48,013 bases of DNA, from positions 1 to 48,013 of IMG/VR virus record IMGVR_UViG_3300033153_005880. One strand, 5' to 3'. The position numbers and the translations under genes were made by a program. This stretch comes from a virus. The notes under the pieces are model-generated. The model did not search any database. It had not been told where the DNA came from and worked only from the letters and a program-made list of their open reading frames with translations. This document shows, piece after piece, positions 15,884-22,329 of this stretch. Position 1 is the stretch's first letter, and each line of letters starts with the position of its first letter.

Positions 15884-15953
15884 TTTAAAAAGTTGTAAGC
15901 CCTCATGTGAATAAGAGCTTACGGGATTAGTAGGCATTTGTCAAGGGGTTAAT

Positions 15954-16118
15954 TTACGCCAATTCAAGTAAACTTTTCATCAGTGCGGTTCTGGATAGTC
16001 CTGTTTTATTACATAGGTTATCCAGCTTATCCAGTAGCGGTTTATCTAGGTAGACACTGACTATTTTATCCTTTGGTTTTTTATCATTCATTTCTTTTAA
16101 TTTTTTAACTATACTCAT
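15954..16118 (-). CDS. ribbon-helix-helix (CopG-like) DNA-binding protein, 54 aa
   Basis: After a basic N-terminal arm (MSIVKKLKEMNDKKPKDK), IVSVYLDKPLLDKLDNLCNKTGLSRTALMKSLLELA is a clear RHH fold: strand, helix, turn with GLSRT, second helix. It resembles plasmid copy-number and partition regulators as well as phage repressors. It is the last gene of the leftward operon and lies right beside the iteron region, so binding to those repeats is a natural idea. Its ATG overlaps the TGA of the DUF2958-like gene (ATGA). Missed by length cut-offs. Confidence 0.8.
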   Translation of the reverse strand: MSIVKKLKEMNDKKPKDKIVSVYLDKPLLDKLDNLCNKTGLSRTALMKSLLELA

Positions 16119-16492
16119 TTTCTCATTACCTCTGATAATTTAACAGGTGTCCAGTGTAAATCTAACTCGACATGATTGGCTATTAATTCCTTGATGTTAA
16201 TGTAGCCCAGTTCGTTATCTTGCATTTTTACATACCTGAAAGCCTGGAGTTGCTCTGCTTCCATGTCTTTCTCAGTGACGAACCAGTCAAAACCTCCTAA
16301 GAAATAATGCAAGTGGACGGTGATATCTTTGGAGTCCATTTCTGATGTGTCGTAAGTTTGTGGCATGTGGTCAATGATATCCTTGGTATCTTTCAAGAGC
16401 GTTTTAAAATAGTCTCCTTCTTCGCCTTCAATACCTGTTTGCAATACGTCCAGTTGTGGTTTACTGATGAATTGGTTTAGTTGTGTGGTCAT
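16115..16492 (-). CDS. DUF2958-like protein, 125 aa
   Basis: The C-terminal half, GGFDWFVTEKDMEAEQLQAFRYVKMQDNELGYINIKELI, followed by LDLHWTPVKLSEVM, matches DUF2958, a family known from plasmids, conjugative elements and some phages: an aromatic strand with a Thr-Glu-x-D turn, then a GYxxxxEL helix. The family function is unknown. The protein is slightly longer than usual and acidic. It is coupled by four-base overlaps to the RHH gene after it and the HTH-like gene before it, a gene group that resembles a plasmid maintenance region. Confidence 0.65.
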   Translation of the reverse strand: MTTQLNQFISKPQLDVLQTGIEGEEGDYFKTLLKDTKDIIDHMPQTYDTSEMDSKDITVHLHYFLGGFDWFVTEKDMEAEQLQAFRYVKMQDNELGYINIKELIANHVELDLHWTPVKLSEVMRK

Positions 16493-17079
16493 ATTGATGC
16501 CCCTAAGTTAGCCCACGACATACATGCGGGATTGTTTTTGTTAATTGATACTAAGCTTGCGGTCAGTTCGTTACCTTTGAAATAGCCTGTTTTTTTACTT
16601 CCTCTTGATTCTTTCATTTGAGGGTTGTTAATGGTGCGTTTACGTTCTAAAGTATGCAGTTCTGCAAATAGCGGCTCATAGTCTGCTTTATCTGCCTGTG
16701 TTGCTTTTTTCGTTTTATCAATACCATTACCCAAGTTATATAAAAATGCTCGGGGAACATTGGTATGGTCGGCAATTTCTTTGGTTGAGAATCGGCTTAA
16801 TAAAACAGTTAATATGGCTTCAATTCGACTACTAATTTTTGCTCGTTCTTCCCAAGATACGCGGGTCACTTCGGGTTTAGTACATTTCGGGTTAAGCGTA
16901 AGTAATTTAATAATTTCCGCTTCTGTGAATAGCGTTTTATTTAAGCGACCTAAGAAGGTGTTAAATTTAACCAGGCTATCTTTCTTAACCTGATTTCTAA
17001 AAGTGTTGTACAGTGTCCTATTGATGTATATTTTTCCGTCAACTGTGAATATTTTGTTTGCTGGTCCTTTGTTAGCCAT
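16489..17079 (-). CDS. hypothetical protein with a possible helix-turn-helix, 196 aa
   Basis: Basic protein, MANKGPANKIFTVDGKIYINRTLYNTFRNQ onward. The middle FSTKEIADHTNVPRAFLYNLGNGID has the shape of a helix-turn-helix (KEIADHTNVPRAFLYNL), which suggests DNA binding. The rest is helical with many Lys/Arg. I recognise no named family. The start follows AGGGGTAATAGAACATG. It is the first of a three-gene coupled set (HTH-like, DUF2958-like, RHH) reading toward the origin region, so an origin-binding or regulatory role is possible. Confidence 0.65.
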   Translation of the reverse strand: MANKGPANKIFTVDGKIYINRTLYNTFRNQVKKDSLVKFNTFLGRLNKTLFTEAEIIKLLTLNPKCTKPEVTRVSWEERAKISSRIEAILTVLLSRFSTKEIADHTNVPRAFLYNLGNGIDKTKKATQADKADYEPLFAELHTLERKRTINNPQMKESRGSKKTGYFKGNELTASLVSINKNNPACMSWANLGASI

Positions 17080-17099
17080 GTTCTATTACCCCTGTTTAA

Positions 17100-17489
17100 T
17101 TAAAATAAATCCTCTTCAACGCAATATTTAAAATACTCTTGGTATACTTTGCTCACTTGGTCACGAGTGATCCCGTACATTTCAACTGCATCCACGGTAT
17201 CTGAAATATCCATAGTAATTTGGGCTTCATGGTTCCCCAGTTCATACCAGATTATGTCTCGGTCGCTGTGAGTTGATTTTAAGCGTTTTACGGAATCTTT
17301 ACCGATTTGGGTTAAGCTAGTAACCAGTTTATCAGCAAATACCGTGGGAGCTATTAAACCTGCTCCTAATGAGCAGTATTTGAAGTTGTTATTGGTTTTT
17401 GCATCTAATTGTTTCTGACTAAAAGCAAAGAATGCAAAATATTTAGTCAATGCTTTGGTTCTTGCTTTTTCTGCGTGTGTGTCAATCAT
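17100..17489 (-). CDS. hypothetical protein, 129 aa
   Basis: Helical N-terminus (AEKARTKALTKYFAFFAFSQKQLDAKT) followed by LGAGLIAPTVFADKLVTSL and a C-terminal region with RDIIWYELGNHEAQITMDISDTVDAVEMYGITRDQVSKVYQEYF. The pattern YELGNHEAxITMD-x10-YGIT resembles small conserved phage and plasmid proteins of unknown function. The start has AAGGGGTAATACTAAAATG. It lies in the leftward early-type operon. No catalytic motif can be assigned. Confidence 0.65.
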   Translation of the reverse strand: MIDTHAEKARTKALTKYFAFFAFSQKQLDAKTNNNFKYCSLGAGLIAPTVFADKLVTSLTQIGKDSVKRLKSTHSDRDIIWYELGNHEAQITMDISDTVDAVEMYGITRDQVSKVYQEYFKYCVEEDLF

Positions 17490-17503
17490 TTTAGTATTAC
17501 CCC

Positions 17504-17602
17504 TTAGATTAGATTAAACCTGTTAAAAAATTGAGTTGCCACCGCTTCAAAAACCAGCTCTGTAGTAGTGAATGATTCGTTATAGCATTGGTATATGGTC
17601 AT
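17504..17602 (-). CDS. small ORF, 32 aa
   Basis: Reads MTIYQCYNESFTTTELVFEA and ends FFNRFNLI. AGGAG lies 12 bases upstream of the ATG, a slightly long spacing. It fills the gap between the 129-aa and 104-aa genes on the same strand and in the same operon. No family is recognised, so it may be a real peptide or chance. Confidence 0.4.
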   Translation of the reverse strand: MTIYQCYNESFTTTELVFEAVATQFFNRFNLI

Positions 17603-17617
17603 TAGTTTTTATAACTC

Positions 17618-17932
17618 CTAACCAATAAACGTGTTTACACTACAAACATGGCTGGTGCCGTTCGTGGTTATATCTTCAGTGATAACATTGCCGTGTATAT
17701 CTGTACCCTTTACGGTAACAACTACCTCCTTAGTATTATCACTAACTACCTTGACTTTTTCATGTGCTTGAGTAACATCTATAGTGGTATTTAATATATT
17801 GTTATAGATTTTAAGTTCTAGCTCATGACATACCGCATGGGTGAGATTATTATCAAGCTCAAAGGTGTATATTGCCGATGTTATTGCGTCAACTAAGTTA
17901 TAATTACTTATATAATGTTGTTTATCGCTCAT
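17618..17932 (-). CDS. protein with a virion-type GTDxxG motif, 104 aa
   Basis: After a helical N-terminus, the C-terminal half reads VVVTVKGTDIHGNVITEDI then CSVNTFIG. This matches a motif in the two structural proteins at 31185 and 31880 (TITGTDIYGEALVEVI and FTFTGTDLHGDALVEAI), each followed by a V-x-x-F strand. The protein thus seems to carry one unit of a virion beta domain, although it is encoded leftward in an early-type operon. The start follows AGGAGCAATACAAAAATG. The function is unknown: it could be a displaced virion component or an assembly partner. Confidence 0.65.
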   Translation of the reverse strand: MSDKQHYISNYNLVDAITSAIYTFELDNNLTHAVCHELELKIYNNILNTTIDVTQAHEKVKVVSDNTKEVVVTVKGTDIHGNVITEDITTNGTSHVCSVNTFIG

Positions 17933-18013
17933 TTTTGTATTGCTCCTATTTGGTTGTTAGTAAGTTCAACGCTTGCCCCTAGTGACCCAAGAGCAACGAT
18001 TGAAGCTGACTAT

Positions 18014-18256
18014 TTAACCCTTCCAGTTTGAACGCCAGACTATAACTTTTTTTCTGTTTTTACCTCTCAATTCTATTTTCCAAGGTGAATTTTCAGGGTT
18101 ATCAAAAGCTCTTTGAAATTCTTTTGAGTTTTCCATTTGCCATATTCTAATCATTTTAGATGTTGTTGTATGGGTTGCGCCAACTGTTGACATTTCACCA
18201 AGTTTTGTATTTACATCTAAAATTGCTTCTGCTTCTTGTTGTGTTATTTGTTCCAT
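18014..18256 (-). CDS. hypothetical protein, 80 aa
   Basis: MEQITQQEAEAILDVNTKLGEMSTV, then a region AHTTTSKMIRIWQMENSKEFQRAFDNPENSPWKIELRGKNRKKVIVWRSNWKG. The C-terminus is basic and strand-rich, the N-terminus acidic and helical. I recognise no family. It is in the leftward operon with the J-domain gene. An upstream purine-rich site with GGAGCATAGAACAC supports the start. Confidence 0.6.
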   Translation of the reverse strand: MEQITQQEAEAILDVNTKLGEMSTVGATHTTTSKMIRIWQMENSKEFQRAFDNPENSPWKIELRGKNRKKVIVWRSNWKG

Positions 18257-18273
18257 GTGTTCTATGCTCCGTG

Positions 18274-18549
18274 TTAATTAAGTGTTTTGTTAATAATGTC
18301 TTGTTCAAAATAATAAACGCTATTAATTTCTCTCATGTATTTACTTGTGAAAAGCATCAAAGAAACAATATCTTTTTTAGTTAATGATTTAATAAACTTT
18401 TCTTTCTGATTAAACTCATATTCACCAATATTTTCGTATTTATTGATAAGTTTAATTAATCTAGTACCGTCAATCTCTTTGTATACCCTAAATAAAAAAT
18501 CTAATTCAAAAGGATCGTATTTATTATAGATATCACTTATCATACCCAT
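18274..18549 (-). CDS. hypothetical protein, 91 aa
   Basis: Helical, Lys/Ile/Tyr-rich protein starting MGMISDIYNKYDPFELDFLFRVYKEI. An ATG two codons in (MISDIYNK) is an equal start; AGGAGCATAAAACAT precedes both. No motif is recognised. It is directly downstream of the J-domain gene and co-directional with it. Confidence 0.6.
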   Translation of the reverse strand: MGMISDIYNKYDPFELDFLFRVYKEIDGTRLIKLINKYENIGEYEFNQKEKFIKSLTKKDIVSLMLFTSKYMREINSVYYFEQDIINKTLN

Positions 18550-18554
18550 ATGTT

Positions 18555-19049
18555 TTATGCTCCTATTGCTGTTTGTTTATCAGATTCAAAATTCTTATAA
18601 CCGTACTTACTCGCTAAATCTCCCAGGCTTCCAGAATGTTTTGAATAACGTTTTTTACTGCCGTTTTGGAAGTACCAGCATTTTCTTTTACTGTGCCATT
18701 TACATTTGGCTGTTTTTAATTGCTCTTTGTGTGCTTTGGTTTCGCCTGTGATCCAAATCCAGACACCTATCAAAGCAATTTCAACGTCTGACATATGAAA
18801 TGATAGTAATTCGTTGATTTTAACCATTAGTTCTGCTTCTGTTTGCTCGTTATAATAATAAGTGTGAGCTTTGCCCTGGTTATCTGTTGATTGTTGCTTG
18901 TGACAGCCTTTTAAAGCTTCCTGGTATTCAGTGTTGATAACTTTCATTGTTTCAGTGTCACCGCCTCTATCTGGGTGGTTCTGCATAGCTAATTTTCTGT
19001 AGAGTTTCTTGATTTCTTCTACTGTGATTGCTAGGGTGAAATAAGTCAT
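18555..19049 (-). CDS. J-domain (DnaJ-like) protein, 164 aa
   Basis: Residues about 7-50 form a J domain: TVEEIKKLYRKLAMQNHPDRGGDTETMKVINTEYQEAL, with the essential HPD tripeptide that stimulates the ATPase of host DnaK. There is no Gly/Phe region or zinc centre, so it is a minimal class C J protein. The remainder is helical, with a basic segment (CKWHSKRKCWYFQNGSKKRYSKHSGSLGDLASKYGY) similar to the C-terminus of other phage J proteins, possibly a substrate- or DNA-binding part. It may recruit host DnaK to replication or assembly. An AGGAG sits 13 bases upstream. Confidence 0.85.
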   Translation of the reverse strand: MTYFTLAITVEEIKKLYRKLAMQNHPDRGGDTETMKVINTEYQEALKGCHKQQSTDNQGKAHTYYYNEQTEAELMVKINELLSFHMSDVEIALIGVWIWITGETKAHKEQLKTAKCKWHSKRKCWYFQNGSKKRYSKHSGSLGDLASKYGYKNFESDKQTAIGA

Positions 19050-19117
19050 TTGGTGTTCTCCTGGGTTGTTAGTAAATTTATAATTACCCTCTGTAGTGAG
19101 GGCAACATATAAAGCGG

Positions 19118-19318
19118 CTAATTCTTGTGATGTAAGGTATCATTTACTATAAAAGCGATAACATTTTCAGCTGAAGCTATACCGCTATATAATGTGGCTC
19201 TATCTGCTTTTAGTCTTGATACTTCCGATTGCATAAACTCAATAGCACATGAAGTATTAACAGCACTAAATTCTGAACTGTTAAAATCTCCTGGTAATCT
19301 TAAAATATAGTTTTTCAT
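19118..19318 (-). CDS. hypothetical protein, 66 aa
   Basis: Reads MKNYILRLPGDFNSSEFSAVNTSCAIEFM onward, with a helical middle (SEVSRLKADRATLYSGIASAENVIAFI). No family recognised. The start has the leader AGGAGCAATACAAAAATG, identical to the one before the 104-aa gene at 17932, which suggests local duplication of translation signals. Between its stop and the next gene there is a hairpin CCCTC/GAGGG at about 19094-19109 without a T run. Confidence 0.55.
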   Translation of the reverse strand: MKNYILRLPGDFNSSEFSAVNTSCAIEFMQSEVSRLKADRATLYSGIASAENVIAFIVNDTLHHKN

Positions 19319-19336
19319 TTTTGTATTGCTCCTTGT

Positions 19337-19675
19337 TTAGTATTCATACGCTAAAAAAGCATATAAACTATTTAATTTTTGCATTGTGGTTTTATATGTG
19401 TATGTATAACATTTTGTAATTTCAGATAATAATTTTTCACTATCATAAAATCTTACGTTAGTATTTCTTTTTCCTAGTAAATTATAAATTTTGTTAGCAA
19501 GTTTTAAAACGTCTATATCTTGCTTGCTTTCACCAGTATGATGGTCTGAAATTAAATACATGCCTCCGGTTTTTCTATAAATGTTTGCGCCGAAAATTCT
19601 GTTTTCTTCGCCATTTCTGAAATTACAGAAACAATTAAGAATGATTGATTTAACCATAATATGTGAAAAGTCCAT
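19337..19675 (-). CDS. hypothetical protein, first gene of the leftward operon, 112 aa
   Basis: MDFSHIMVKSIILNCFCNFRNGEENRIFGANIYRKTGGMYLISDHHTGESKQDIDVL onward. It appears to be a small alpha/beta protein with a strand-rich N-terminus and a helical C-terminus. I recognise no family. AAGGAGATTAAGGAAATG supports the start. It is the promoter-proximal gene of the operon that ends with the RHH regulator at the origin region, about 80 bases from a TATAAT box and an FNR-like box. Confidence 0.6.
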   Translation of the reverse strand: MDFSHIMVKSIILNCFCNFRNGEENRIFGANIYRKTGGMYLISDHHTGESKQDIDVLKLANKIYNLLGKRNTNVRFYDSEKLLSEITKCYTYTYKTTMQKLNSLYAFLAYEY

Positions 19676-19756
19676 TTCCTTAATCTCCTTGGTTGTTTTC
19701 AGTTGATGTAATAATCATACGCTCAATAATGTATAAAGTAAAGTATTATTTACATT

Positions 19757-19794
19757 ATTATATAAGTTATTGTTATTTTCTTGATGTAGGTCAA
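19757..19794 (-). promoter_or_regulatory. candidate promoter with FNR/ANR-like box for the leftward operon
   Basis: TTGATGTAGGTCAA (19781-19794) matches nine of ten fixed bases of the FNR/ANR consensus TTGAT-N4-ATCAA. On the minus strand a perfect TATAAT lies at 19757-19762, 18 bases from the box, so the box would centre near -37.5 instead of the usual -41.5. A TATAAT on the plus strand at 19823-19828 is too far for class II activation. Confidence 0.5.
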
Positions 19795-20015
19795 GTTTTA
19801 GGTATAAGTATTTACTGATGGTTATAATAAGGTTTTAGTTATGTTAGTTTATGTAAAAAGATAGAAAATAATTAATTTACGGTTTTACTATACAGTTTGG
19901 CTTACTTTTGCGGGCTGTATCGTGAATCTTTCTATAGTTTGTGGGGTGTTGTAGGCTATAATTTGCGTGAGGGCTTGAATAAAAGCTAGAATTTGGCTAA
20001 ACTTGTAACAATCTC

Positions 20016-20049
20016 TTGACTTAGATCAAGTTTCCTAGCTTTTTATAAT
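20016..20049 (+). promoter_or_regulatory. FNR/ANR-like box and TATAAT upstream of the terminase genes
   Basis: TTGACTTAGATCAA (20016-20029) matches nine of ten fixed FNR-box bases. A perfect TATAAT follows at 20044-20049, only 14 bases away, too close for standard class II activation, so here the box might repress or act from another start. It is 21 bases upstream of the small terminase ATG. Confidence 0.45.
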
Positions 20050-20069
20050 TACAGTTCTAAATTAAAAAT

Positions 20070-20681
20070 ATGGCATTTTCCGCTGAAACATGGATAGAAA
20101 TTAGACAGGAATACGAAAATATTGGCACTGCTGTTTCTGGCCTGGCTAAAAAGTATGATATGTCTGCTAGTGCTATTGATAGACGAATGAAGCGTGATAA
20201 GTGGATAAAGTTTAAAATTATCAAAGATGTTAAGCACCTGGTTAAAGCTGAGGTTAGAGCCACAAAGAAAAAAGTTAGAGCGAAGGAAGTTATAGTCGAA
20301 GCTGAAGAGGTTATACTTGCTGCTGAAGCAGAAGTAATGGATTTTCGTAAGGATATTGATACACAAACAGAATACTTTTCTAAAATCCATGAAGAAGAGC
20401 ATCGACAAATCAGCGTTAAGAATAGAGCAGAAGCAATTGCTGCAGAGGCCAGGCTTAAACTGGCTGAACAGAATCACAGATTAATTAACACTATCGACCA
20501 TAACGATGAGTTTGCTATACAAAAACATAATACCCTGGTTAATGCGAACAAAAACGTTGATACTTCCCGGCAATCTTCAGGTATCAAAATAGACAATTCC
20601 ACTACGAATAACACTCAAGTTAATATCACAATTGAAGAAACAAGAGAAAATTTAACTTCTCTTCTGGGTCAATATGATTGA
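20070..20681 (+). CDS. small terminase subunit
   Basis: 203 residues. The N-terminus MAFSAETWIEIRQEYENIGTAVSGLAKKYDMSASAIDRRMKRDKW is a helix-turn-helix DNA-recognition domain of the kind used to bind the packaging site. The middle is a long helical, Ala/Glu/Lys-rich stretch suited to ring oligomers, and the C-terminus is polar (SSGIKIDNSTTNNTQVNITIEE). It overlaps the large subunit start by eight bases. The ribosome site is weak. Size, HTH and position directly before the large terminase make the call strong. Confidence 0.85.
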   Translation: MAFSAETWIEIRQEYENIGTAVSGLAKKYDMSASAIDRRMKRDKWIKFKIIKDVKHLVKAEVRATKKKVRAKEVIVEAEEVILAAEAEVMDFRKDIDTQTEYFSKIHEEEHRQISVKNRAEAIAAEARLKLAEQNHRLINTIDHNDEFAIQKHNTLVNANKNVDTSRQSSGIKIDNSTTNNTQVNITIEETRENLTSLLGQYD

Positions 20682-22317
20682 TTTAAAAGCTCTGGCTCAT
20701 CAAATCCGGGACAAAGTTCCCCAGATGTCCCAAGTTGATGCAGACAAAGCGACCACATATTTTAATGATATTGTTAAGGATGAGTGTGAGAAATCCCTAG
20801 AACAGTTTGTAAAATCTACCTGGCATATTATAGAACCTGGTACTACTTTGGTCTGGAACTGGCATTTAACTGTTATCTGTGAATATCTCGAAGCAATTGC
20901 AGATACTAGAATAAAGCGATTAATACTCAATATTCCACCTGGTACAATGAAAAGCACCTTAGTTTCTGTCTGTCTACCCGCTTGGCTTTGGATTAAAGAG
21001 CCAGAGCGACGCATTTTAGGTATAACCAACGAACAGGGACTAGCTTTAAGAGATGCAGGAAAAGCTAAATTGATAGTTGCTTCTGATTGGTTCCAAGGTA
21101 AATGGCCTCTGGACTTCGATCCTTCCCAGAATGAAAAGACTTTATACCAAAATGTGAAGCGTGGAATAAGGCAGTCATTAGGTATAACGGGTAGAATTAC
21201 GGGTAAACGGGGTAATTTGCTATTAATTGATGATCCACACTCGGTAACTGAGGTTGAATCGGAAGCAATGCGGGCAACGGTTATTGATAAGTACGACCAG
21301 GAGATAACTTCACGTTTAAATGATATGAATAATGATCCAATCATTCTCATTATGCAGCGTATTCATTATCAAGATTTAACTGGGCATTTGATGGAATTAA
21401 CAGATGACTGGACGCAAGTTTCTATAGCTATGGAGTACGACGGCTCTTCTGGCTTCAATGGTGCAGATATTGATAGACCGGATTTAAAAGATCCTCGAAC
21501 CAAAGACGGTGAACTTCTATTTCCTCAACGCTTCAACCGTAAAACAATAGAAACACTTAAGAAACATTTAGGCTCATTTGGTACAGCGGGACAGCTTCAA
21601 CAATCACCCGTTCCTAAAGGTGGTGGTATTATTAAGGACTATTGGTGGAAAACATGGCCTGATGATAAGCCCCTTCCACGGTGTGAACATCTATTCTCTA
21701 GTTGGGACACAGCATACAGTGAAGCAGACCTTAAGAACAATGCATATTCAGCAATGACAATGTGGGGTGTATTCTGGAATGAGACAGCGAATGATGATAA
21801 AGGTGCATATTGTTTGTTATTAACTAAAGCTTGGGCTGGTCAGGTCGGTTTTCCTGATTTACGAAAGAAAGCGAAAGAGTTAGATAAAACAGATAGATTA
21901 GATAGTCAACTGATAGAGAAGAAAGCCAGCGGTATCTCATTGGTTCAAGACTTAAGACAAGCTGGTCTAAAGATAAGAACCTACACACCAGATAGAGACA
22001 AAGTTGCAAGGGCTTACTCAGTATCTGCTATGTTTGAAAGTGGACAAGTTTATATCCCTAATCGCAAATGGGCTACAAAAGTAGTTAATAACGTCGCTCA
22101 GTTTCCTAATGGTGCGCCACCGTCGGCAGATATCACAGATACGGTTACACAAGCATTAATTTATTTAAGAAACAACTGGTGGGTATCTCACCCTGATGAT
22201 CCATTAAACAACGACATAAACACCCAGCACAATGACGAAATTGCAAAACAGAATCATGAATGGGATAATGATATAGACGATATAACAGTAACTAAGGTAC
22301 AGCCAGCATATAGTTAA
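20674..22317 (+). CDS. terL: large terminase subunit
   Basis: 547 residues with an N-terminal ATPase (Walker A variant IPPGTMKSTL, Walker B LLLIDDPH, coupling region IILIMQRIHYQDLTGHLM) and a C-terminal RNase H-like nuclease (SSWDTAYSEADLKNNAYSAMTMW, then LLTKAWAGQVGFPDL, IEKKASGISLVQDL and ITDTVTQALIYL). It drives DNA into the prohead and cuts the concatemer. The layout is that of Terminase_6-type proteins. It overlaps the small subunit gene and is 12 bases from the portal gene. A phylogeny of this protein would help to predict the packaging mode. Confidence 0.95.
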   Translation: MIDLKALAHQIRDKVPQMSQVDADKATTYFNDIVKDECEKSLEQFVKSTWHIIEPGTTLVWNWHLTVICEYLEAIADTRIKRLILNIPPGTMKSTLVSVCLPAWLWIKEPERRILGITNEQGLALRDAGKAKLIVASDWFQGKWPLDFDPSQNEKTLYQNVKRGIRQSLGITGRITGKRGNLLLIDDPHSVTEVESEAMRATVIDKYDQEITSRLNDMNNDPIILIMQRIHYQDLTGHLMELTDDWTQVSIAMEYDGSSGFNGADIDRPDLKDPRTKDGELLFPQRFNRKTIETLKKHLGSFGTAGQLQQSPVPKGGGIIKDYWWKTWPDDKPLPRCEHLFSSWDTAYSEADLKNNAYSAMTMWGVFWNETANDDKGAYCLLLTKAWAGQVGFPDLRKKAKELDKTDRLDSQLIEKKASGISLVQDLRQAGLKIRTYTPDRDKVARAYSVSAMFESGQVYIPNRKWATKVVNNVAQFPNGAPPSADITDTVTQALIYLRNNWWVSHPDDPLNNDINTQHNDEIAKQNHEWDNDIDDITVTKVQPAYS

Positions 22318-22329
22318 GGAATTATAAAT

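Larger units (their letters stand above)
15317..15953. other. candidate replication origin: non-coding iteron region
   Basis: About 640 bases without a gene, the longest such stretch in the window. It holds the 20-bp tandem iterons, scattered CTATAATTA motifs in both orientations, CCCCCTGACT blocks on the left and their reverse complement AGTCAGGGGG on the right, a TATATATATATA tract (about 15632-15643), and AT-rich palindromes. It lies between the primase-helicase gene and a leftward operon that starts with an RHH regulator. Iterons, an AT-rich unwinding element and a neighbouring initiator-type gene are the usual parts of a phage or plasmid origin. This is inference; no replication data exist here. 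Confidence 0.65.

Noticed and set aside
20700-21350. 216-codon minus-strand ORF inside the large terminase gene
   Set aside because: It lies opposite clear ATPase motifs; no start signals and Ser/Arg-rich shadow composition.
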